Origin: a virus
IMG/VR virus record: IMGVR_UViG_3300017989_000122
Span: 1-62,068 of that record
DNA length: 62,068 bases
Reading direction: 5' to 3' (one strand)
The notes under the pieces were generated by a model that did not search any database, was not told the DNA's origin, and saw nothing but the letters and a program-made list of their open reading frames with translations. Below are positions 57,067 through 62,068 of the stretch, piece after piece. Made by a program: the position numbers and the translations under genes. The number at the start of each line of letters is the position of its first letter. Position 1 is the stretch's first letter.

Positions 57067-58091
57067 CACTCATCCTCATCCTTGAACAAACTGATTGCGT
57101 AGGTAGCATCGTCATGTTGGACGAGCATCCGGTCGGTACCGACGAGAACTTCGTTGCTCTTGTCCACAACCATCAGGAGGAGTTCGGGTTGTACTTGGAA
57201 TTGGAGGGTGTCCTTGAACCGCGTCCGTAACGTTTCCTCTACCCATCCTTTTTCGCTCTGTGCCCTGATGACAAGTTTGCCACCAGCGAACTTTACCAGT
57301 ACGCGTTCATCCTGTTTGAACTCGGCAATAGAAAATATCTTGGCCCGCTCGACTGATTGTAACAAGGTGGACGGGAATCTGACTTGCTTCATGTCCTTCG
57401 TACGTTTCAAGAACGGGGCAAGGTCAGGATACTTGTCATTCGTTTTCGTTTGTCGTGTCCCGATTCCTACCTTCTCTTCAGTGCGAAGGTGGAACCAACC
57501 ATCCTTGCCTACCATGTACTGTGTGACCGGATACTCAATCAGTTCTGATATGACATGTGCCGGGATGAGGAGTTCCTTACTGACCTTACCGCATGGCACG
57601 CGTACCATCTGGAACCCATCACAGGCCTCCACAAATGTTTCCTTGACGTGGACGGCCGTCAGTTCAGGCCGTGCCAAACTATTCGTCGCATACTGATAAC
57701 TGGTGGCCAGGCCTTCCACCAATCCCTTCGGCACTTTCTTCCAGGCACCTTTCAAGTTGATAAACTTGTCCACGGGCAACGTGACTTCTGCATCCATCCG
57801 CACACCTGCTTTGGTTCGTTTACCGCTGATGAGGAGTTCACCCTTCCCCATTTCCAGTTCGACCTCATCATCTTCCATTCTGTCAAGGAGTGTCAGCAGT
57901 TCTTCGGCTGGCACCGCGCCTTCCAGGCCCTTCGTTGGCAGTGGTGCCTGGACATAGAGCAGGTCGTTATAGGAGTGTACAAATCCCTTGCGGAATATAA
58001 ACGAACTGGATTGTTCGACGATTTCTTTCGATGCAAGTCCAGGTTGTACGATGGTCAGCATGCGCCACAATTGCTCCCGGTTGACTTTCAT
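57066..58091 (-). CDS. Sliding clamp (DnaN-like)
   Basis: 341 residues, GAAGGAGAAG leader. Repeated beta-alpha-beta clamp domains (ELLTLLDRMEDDEVELEMGK, later KFAGGKLVIRAQSEKGWVEE) as in bacterial beta clamps, though divergent. Ends KDEDE. It should tether the polymerase and is loaded by the gene at 52169. The start overlaps the preceding small gene. Confidence 0.8.
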   Translation of the reverse strand: MKVNREQLWRMLTIVQPGLASKEIVEQSSSFIFRKGFVHSYNDLLYVQAPLPTKGLEGAVPAEELLTLLDRMEDDEVELEMGKGELLISGKRTKAGVRMDAEVTLPVDKFINLKGAWKKVPKGLVEGLATSYQYATNSLARPELTAVHVKETFVEACDGFQMVRVPCGKVSKELLIPAHVISELIEYPVTQYMVGKDGWFHLRTEEKVGIGTRQTKTNDKYPDLAPFLKRTKDMKQVRFPSTLLQSVERAKIFSIAEFKQDERVLVKFAGGKLVIRAQSEKGWVEETLRTRFKDTLQFQVQPELLLMVVDKSNEVLVGTDRMLVQHDDATYAISLFKDEDE

Positions 58092-58264
58092 TTCTCCTTC
58101 TCCTTCTTGAATCGTTTGTTAATCCCGGTTCGGATATACGTGGGGAGGATGGAACTTTTGTCCTTGATATGCCAGTAACTCAGTAGCCGGTGGCGGTACT
58201 TGGTATGAGTCAGTACCTGCCCCTGCCGCGGTTCTTCCAACCATGTAGCCAGGTAAATCTTCAC
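58088..58264 (-). CDS. Small basic protein coupled to DpdA, 58 residues
   Basis: Starts with GTG at 58264, which overlaps the stop of the first DpdA-like gene (GTGA), and ends overlapping the clamp start (ATGA). Reads KIYLATWLEEPRQGQVLTHT then LLSYWHIKD, ending in Lys/Glu repeats. A strong beta start and basic end suggest a small nucleic-acid-linked factor. Coupling to DpdA suggests a partner role. Confidence 0.7.
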   Translation of the reverse strand: MKIYLATWLEEPRQGQVLTHTKYRHRLLSYWHIKDKSSILPTYIRTGINKRFKKEKEK

Positions 58265-59112
58265 AGTGCAAAACCAGTCCTTCCTTTGGATGGTGTATGC
58301 TCTTCCAGTTCCCGTTCGATTACGAACGCGTTGATTACAGTACGAAGGTAGGAAGCATCCTTCGTCGGCTCACTGATGTCCTTCCACTTGATGCTGCGGT
58401 CAGGGAACAACTCCTTGAGGCGCCTCTCTACTGCCTTGATTTGTGAGGGGGATACAACCGATGAGCCTTTGGAGTAGGACTTGATACCGGTCGAAACCCG
58501 CAACTGTCCCCACGGTGGTAGGACCAGGACGCCAACACGTCCGGCCCGTGCGGCAGTGGTGGAATCGACCGAATACCAGGGATACATCTTCGTGACGAGC
58601 ATATCGGTCATGCCGAAACCATGTACCTTGACTTTCGGATTGGTATCCGATAAAATCTTCCAGCATCGGTCATACCAGCGCCGCAAGTTTTCCCGGGTGC
58701 GTGCGACCGTCCTGCCGCCCAGGGCGATGTACTCGAATCGGTCGAGGTACCTATACCAGTACTCGATAGGTTCGCCGTAGTGAAAGCAGGGGATAGGCAT
58801 CAGCCCACGCTTGACCATCCTCAACTGATTCTTCCATGAGGCAGGGGCGTTACCGATGACATCCAAGTTGGCGTATGCCTCGAACTCATCACCGCGTTTA
58901 TGAAGGAAGGAAACATAATCATCCAGTTTGATTTCGTTGCCGGAATTGTAGGCGGAGAATGCACCAGAGTCCAGGAACATCCCACTGCAGTAGGATGGTA
59001 TCTCGTCCCACACCCTTACGGCGAATGACTGTAGTATCCTGACCTTCCGACCCATCAGTAGGGAGGCATAATCTTCGTTCATCTCGAACGCGGAGTGATA
59101 CACCTTCATCAT
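58261..59112 (-). CDS. DpdA-like DNA-guanine transglycosylase, copy 1
   Basis: 283 residues from ATG 59112. TIM-barrel TGT relative. Conserved elements: D48 in FLDSGAFSAY, D84 in YANLDVI, HGFG at 164-167 and D183 in WYSVDST. These Asp residues line the active site in the DpdA/TGT family, where an Asp attacks the base. The protein would exchange guanine in DNA for preQ0 or a relative. Sequence differs clearly from copy 2, so it is probably an old duplication, not a recent one. Confidence 0.82.
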   Translation of the reverse strand: MMKVYHSAFEMNEDYASLLMGRKVRILQSFAVRVWDEIPSYCSGMFLDSGAFSAYNSGNEIKLDDYVSFLHKRGDEFEAYANLDVIGNAPASWKNQLRMVKRGLMPIPCFHYGEPIEYWYRYLDRFEYIALGGRTVARTRENLRRWYDRCWKILSDTNPKVKVHGFGMTDMLVTKMYPWYSVDSTTAARAGRVGVLVLPPWGQLRVSTGIKSYSKGSSVVSPSQIKAVERRLKELFPDRSIKWKDISEPTKDASYLRTVINAFVIERELEEHTPSKGRTGFAL

Positions 59113-60032
59113 AACTTGAACCCCGTGGTGGATGCCTTGAACGGCCACGGCCAGGCAGGCATTTGGTTTTCCAGGTCCTTGAAGAATAGGATATTGATTT
59201 CGTCACGGAGCCAGTAGCAATTGCTGACACCGTCGACCAGTCGCCTTTCCACAACACGTTTGCCATCGACCGCCTTGCCGACCCATTGCTCGTCGGCCTT
59301 CAATTTGTAGCCCTTGCCTTCCTTGTGGAACTCCGACTTGCCCATCATCATCCCCTTCGACTTCAGGTAGGCCAGCAGTTGTTCCTGCTCATGCTCCGTC
59401 ATGTAAACGAAATGTTGTCGGCTACTTCCCTTGCGTTTGCGCCCTGCCGAACTGGATATGGTGATGACCCAGGCAGTTTCATTGTACACCCAATTCCCCT
59501 TACGAAATCGCGGGACATAGATTTGTCCCATCCGACTCGCCACGACCCAACTCGTCGAGTCAACCGAGTACCATGGATAGCGGAGCATGAGTTTCAATGT
59601 CGTCAGGCCAAAGCCATGTACCTTGACCTTGGGCATCCCGTCCTTGTCACAAATGTACTTGGTGAACAGGCGGTCGAGCGGGCGGCTCGAGTCACTCACC
59701 TTCAACCCGTCACTGGTCGCCTTCCTGACCATGCCGCCCATAGCGATGTAGTCATACTTGGACACGTACTCCTTCAGGAACTTGACCGGTTCGCCCAGAT
59801 GGTAGCAGGGGATGGGATGCAGTCCGGCCTTCTCCATCCGCTTCTGGTTACGGAGTGTTGCCTGTGGGTCGTTGATTACATCGAGGTTCGCGTACGCGGC
59901 GATGAGTCCTTCGTGCTCCTTGATGAACTCGATGTAGTCGTCAATGCTGACCTGAACGCCTTGCGTATACGCACTGAATGCTCCCGAGTCCAGGAACAAG
60001 TCAACCTTTGCCTTGGATGTTGTTCGTCGCAT
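59109..60032 (-). CDS. DpdA-like DNA-guanine transglycosylase, copy 2
   Basis: 307 residues. Same key residues: D15 in FLDSGAFSAY, D51 in YANLDVI, HGFG at 139-142 and D158 in WYSVDST. It has an insertion about 195-245 (basic, RKRKGSSRQHF) and a longer C terminus than copy 1. The 5' end lacks a strong ribosome binding site; the GGGTATCTAATAAT element precedes it. Both copies keep the catalytic set, so they may recognise different DNA sites or act as a heterodimer. Confidence 0.85.
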   Translation of the reverse strand: MRRTTSKAKVDLFLDSGAFSAYTQGVQVSIDDYIEFIKEHEGLIAAYANLDVINDPQATLRNQKRMEKAGLHPIPCYHLGEPVKFLKEYVSKYDYIAMGGMVRKATSDGLKVSDSSRPLDRLFTKYICDKDGMPKVKVHGFGLTTLKLMLRYPWYSVDSTSWVVASRMGQIYVPRFRKGNWVYNETAWVITISSSAGRKRKGSSRQHFVYMTEHEQEQLLAYLKSKGMMMGKSEFHKEGKGYKLKADEQWVGKAVDGKRVVERRLVDGVSNCYWLRDEINILFFKDLENQMPAWPWPFKASTTGFKL

Positions 60033-60050
60033 ATTATTAGATACCCGGTC
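60030..60050 (-). promoter_or_regulatory. AT-rich GGGTATCTAATAAT element before DpdA copy 2
   Basis: The minus strand reads GACCGGGTATCTAATAATAT directly before the start codon. It resembles the elements at 317-332 and 52149-52170. It may be a phage promoter -10 region or operator. Confidence 0.35.
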
Positions 60051-60070
60051 GTTTGCGGTGAAAGAAGTTC

Positions 60071-60958
60071 CTACCGGATTAAACCCATCAATTCTGCACG
60101 GGCTTCCGGTTTCTTGAGGAAGGCCCCACGCAGGCTACTCGTGACCATGACTGAATGTTGTTTCCCGATTCCTCGGCAGGTCATGCACAGGTGTTGCGCC
60201 TCCAAGACACAAGCCGCGCCCTTCGGCCTGAGGTGTTCCATCAGTGCCGCCGTCACCTGCTGACCGATGCGCTCCTGGATTTGTAGTCGCCGGGAAAAGA
60301 TTTCCAGTAGTCGAGCCAGCTTGGATATGCCCACGACCATCCCGCTGGGGATGTAGGCGATGTGCGCCTTGCCGGAGAAGGGAAGCATGTGATGTTCGCA
60401 CATGGAATAGAACTCGATGTCCTTCAGGAGGACCATCTCATCACAGGCGCCGTCGTAGAATGTCTTCAGGACGGAGGCGGGGTCCTGGTCATAGCCGGAG
60501 TACAACTCCTTCCATGACCGCACGATACGCTCGGGCGTTTCCAGTAGGCCTTCCCGGCGAGGATTCTCACCGATGTGTTCCAGGATACGGACGACCGGGT
60601 CGGTGGCGTCCTCATCAGCGAGGTGTTCCTCCCACGGGAACACGACCCAGCCGATGTCCTTGTCCCGCCCCGTCGTCTTGTCCACGGCGGCGACGAAGGG
60701 AACGTTAGGGAATTGCTTGCGGTAGTCATCGCGCGTCCTACCGGAGTCAATGATGTCATCAACGATTACATGGCATGGCAAGTGGGAAACGAACTGGTAA
60801 CAGTCAGGATAATTTTCAGCCATCACTGCCGCCAGTATCGTCCCACCACGCGGCACTCCATAAATGATAAGTGGACTAGAGTGGTTCTCCCGATACGGCC
60901 TGAGCTTCTCGTTCAGCCGCCCCCTGACATCCAAGTACGACAAATGGGTCCTTTTCAT
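60071..60958 (-). CDS. folE: Phosphoribosyltransferase-GTP cyclohydrolase I fusion
   Basis: 295 residues. Residues 1-120 form a PRTase fold with the PRPP-binding motif VIVDDIIDSGRT at 64-75. Residues about 125-295 are FolE: zinc C187 and H190 in MCEHHMLPF, C258 in QHLCMTC, and the QIQERIGQQV helix. FolE makes dihydroneopterin triphosphate for QueD. The PRTase could salvage or release a base, perhaps preQ0 or a purine, but its base specificity is not readable. Start overlaps the queC stop (ATGA). Confidence 0.88.
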   Translation of the reverse strand: MKRTHLSYLDVRGRLNEKLRPYRENHSSPLIIYGVPRGGTILAAVMAENYPDCYQFVSHLPCHVIVDDIIDSGRTRDDYRKQFPNVPFVAAVDKTTGRDKDIGWVVFPWEEHLADEDATDPVVRILEHIGENPRREGLLETPERIVRSWKELYSGYDQDPASVLKTFYDGACDEMVLLKDIEFYSMCEHHMLPFSGKAHIAYIPSGMVVGISKLARLLEIFSRRLQIQERIGQQVTAALMEHLRPKGAACVLEAQHLCMTCRGIGKQHSVMVTSSLRGAFLKKPEARAELMGLIR

Positions 60959-61632
60959 CAGTCCGCCTCCTCATACTTGACCGGGTCCTTCAACCCCAAG
61001 GACTCGAACGCATCCAACCGCTTGCGACAGGCACCACACTTCCCGCACGGCAGTCGCTGGTCCTTATAGCAGGTGCGTGTGAGTTCGTACGGGACTTCAC
61101 GAGCAATCCCATCCATCAGGATTCCTTTCTTGTTTGTGTAAACGAACGGAGCCTCCAAGGTGGTGGCTCTTCCCGTTCCTTCTTCAACCGCCAGCTTCAT
61201 CGCCTCGAAAAACGCGGGCGTCGTATCTGGGTATACTGTGATATCGCCAGGTGTTTGATGAAAACCAAACGCAATCGTATCCACCTCCATTGACTGTGCC
61301 AGCCCGGCCAGGATGGCGGCAAAGACTATGTTGCGTGCCGGTAGGTAGGTCTTGGTCATGGCCGGTTCCAGGAAGTGGCCTTCGGGAATCTCGCCCTGCC
61401 CATCTAGTAGGTTGGACTTGAAGCTGGTGAAGCAGGCGGAGATGTCATAGTGGCGTAGGTGTTGCCGTAGTCCGAAGTGGGCCAGTACGTCAAGCATCGC
61501 CTGCCGTTCCCACTTGTTGTTCTTGGCACCATACTGGAAGTGCACTGGAAAGACGTCACGGCCTTCATCCAGTGCCCAAGCAATCACAGCGGCCGAGTCC
61601 ATGCCGCCAGAAGTACTAACAATAGTTTTCAC
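60958..61632 (-). CDS. queC: 7-cyano-7-deazaguanine synthase (QueC)
   Basis: 224 residues from GTG 61632 (GGAGTG leader). PP-loop STSGGMDSA at 6-14 binds ATP; the C-terminal zinc site is CYKDQRLPCGKCGAC. Converts CDG plus ammonia to preQ0. No N-terminal or C-terminal amidotransferase (Gat) domain is present, so the likely base is preQ0, not the arcain-linked dG+ made via Gat-QueC. Confidence 0.93.
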   Translation of the reverse strand: MKTIVSTSGGMDSAAVIAWALDEGRDVFPVHFQYGAKNNKWERQAMLDVLAHFGLRQHLRHYDISACFTSFKSNLLDGQGEIPEGHFLEPAMTKTYLPARNIVFAAILAGLAQSMEVDTIAFGFHQTPGDITVYPDTTPAFFEAMKLAVEEGTGRATTLEAPFVYTNKKGILMDGIAREVPYELTRTCYKDQRLPCGKCGACRKRLDAFESLGLKDPVKYEEAD

Positions 61633-61660
61633 GGTTCAGTCACTCCATAGATGGTAGATT

Positions 61661-61690
61661 GCACCCCCTGCCGACTTGCACAGGGGGTGC
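61661..61690 (-). terminator. Perfect 10-bp hairpin between the junction gene and queC
   Basis: GCACCCCCTG (61661-61670) and CAGGGGGTGC (61681-61690) with a 10-base loop. No T-run follows on the minus strand, so it may limit read-through or act as a leader structure for queC. It does not fit the preQ1-I riboswitch pattern by eye. Confidence 0.5.
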
Positions 61691-61708
61691 TGGGATACGG
61701 ACTGGCGA

Positions 61709-62068
61709 CTACTTCTTCTTCGCAATCGCCGGGAGTCCCTTGCCGTTGGCCCACCGGTTCATCCAGGACCGGATGGTCGACTCCTTGACTTTCTTGCCGA
61801 CCATCTTGTACAGCTTGGCGGCATCCGTCTCGCCCTTGCCCTTCTTCCAGGCCTTCCAGACCTGCGCCTTGGGGCACGACTCCAACGTCTTCCGGTCGCG
61901 CTTCGGTGGTGTGGGCTTGGACTTCTTCTCGGCGGCCTTCTTGCCATTGGACTTCTTCTCGGCGGCCTTCTTCGTGGTCTTCTTGGACTTCTTGGTGGCT
62001 TTCACTTCCTCTTCCTCCTCTTCTTCGGATTCCTCTTCCTCCTCGGCTTCCTCCTCGGCTTCCTCCTC
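61709..62068 (-). CDS. Lys/Glu-rich protein, C-terminal part; continues from 1-280
   Basis: Open from the window end: Glu/Ala run, then KATKKSKKTTKKAAEKKSNG, a Lys-rich stretch, and a C-terminal domain TLESCPKAQVWKAWKKGKGE then ESTIRSWMNRWANG that may be a helix-turn-helix. Read with 280-1 it makes one gene. An ATG at 62005 could start a short version, but there is no ribosome binding site in the repeat. DNA binding is likely. Confidence 0.72.
   Translation of the reverse strand, partial: EEEAEEEAEEEEESEEEEEEEVKATKKSKKTTKKAAEKKSNGKKAAEKKSKPTPPKRDRKTLESCPKAQVWKAWKKGKGETDAAKLYKMVGKKVKESTIRSWMNRWANGKGLPAIAKKK
62013..62068. repeat. Terminal repeat shared with window start and with the SSB gene
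   Basis: The last 34 bases (62035-62068) equal bases 1-34. The last 56 equal 50687-50742. The overlap supports a circular map, but the third copy means an assembly break at a repeat has to be excluded. Confidence 0.9.

Noticed and set aside
60958-61632. Gat-QueC fusion giving dG+
   Set aside because: The frame holds only the PP-loop and zinc parts; no amidotransferase domain lies in the gene or beside it.
61661-61690. preQ1 riboswitch upstream of queC
   Set aside because: The stem-loop lacks the A-rich tail and loop residues of preQ1-I and is too simple for preQ1-II or III.
1-62068. Lysogeny module, tRNA or rRNA genes
   Set aside because: No integrase, excisionase, CI-like repressor or tRNA cloverleaf could be recognised by eye on either strand.

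Overview
The window looks like the complete or near-complete genome of a tailed double-stranded DNA phage (Caudoviricetes) with a siphovirus-type tail. The evidence is one rightward block of head and tail genes (terminase, portal, MuF-type head protein, protease/scaffold, encapsulin-like major capsid protein, gp10-like and tail-terminator proteins, tail tube, a frameshifted tail-chaperone pair, a 667-residue tape measure and fibres) flanked by leftward replication and nucleotide-metabolism genes. I see no integrase, repressor, tRNA or CRISPR. The host cannot be named. A lipobox protein hints at a diderm bacterium.

The last 34 bases repeat the first 34, and one open frame reads in phase across that join (280 down to 1, then 62034 down to 61709). 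The map is therefore probably circular, or circularly permuted by headful packaging.

Layout. (1) 1-11768, leftward: 5' part of the junction gene, queE, queD, a DnaB-like helicase, a winged-helix initiator-like protein, a DnaG-type primase, a sigma-like protein, a HARP/SNF2 helicase and a run of small unknown genes with near-identical ribosome binding sites. (2) 11769-12755: about 1 kb non-coding divergent region with AT-rich repeats, a candidate origin and promoter region. (3) 12756-22580, rightward: packaging and head genes. (4) 22676-29105: a carbohydrate-active island between the capsid and tail genes: a DUF115-like protein, a TylF-like methyltransferase, a 961-residue protein with two glycosyltransferase domains, a GT29-like sialyltransferase domain and a methyltransferase domain, a UDP-sugar dehydrogenase and a sulfotransferase-like protein. 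(5) 29107-43275: fibres, connectors and tail. (6) 43285-44802: a lipoprotein, a patatin-like lipase and a small NrdD-like domain. (7) 44902-62068, leftward: Mre11 with a Rad50 split into separate N- and C-terminal genes, a Holliday-type nuclease, RecA-like and gp32-like proteins, a clamp loader, a split family-A polymerase (UDG plus exonuclease / polymerase), a sliding clamp, two DpdA-like transglycosylases, a phosphoribosyltransferase-FolE fusion and queC.

Together folE, queD, queE and queC form a full GTP-to-preQ0 pathway. The two DpdA paralogues probably insert preQ0 (or a derivative) into phage DNA as a guard against host restriction. The replication genes make up a largely self-sufficient replisome. 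The sugar island could decorate virions or host surface glycans; its role is not established by sequence.
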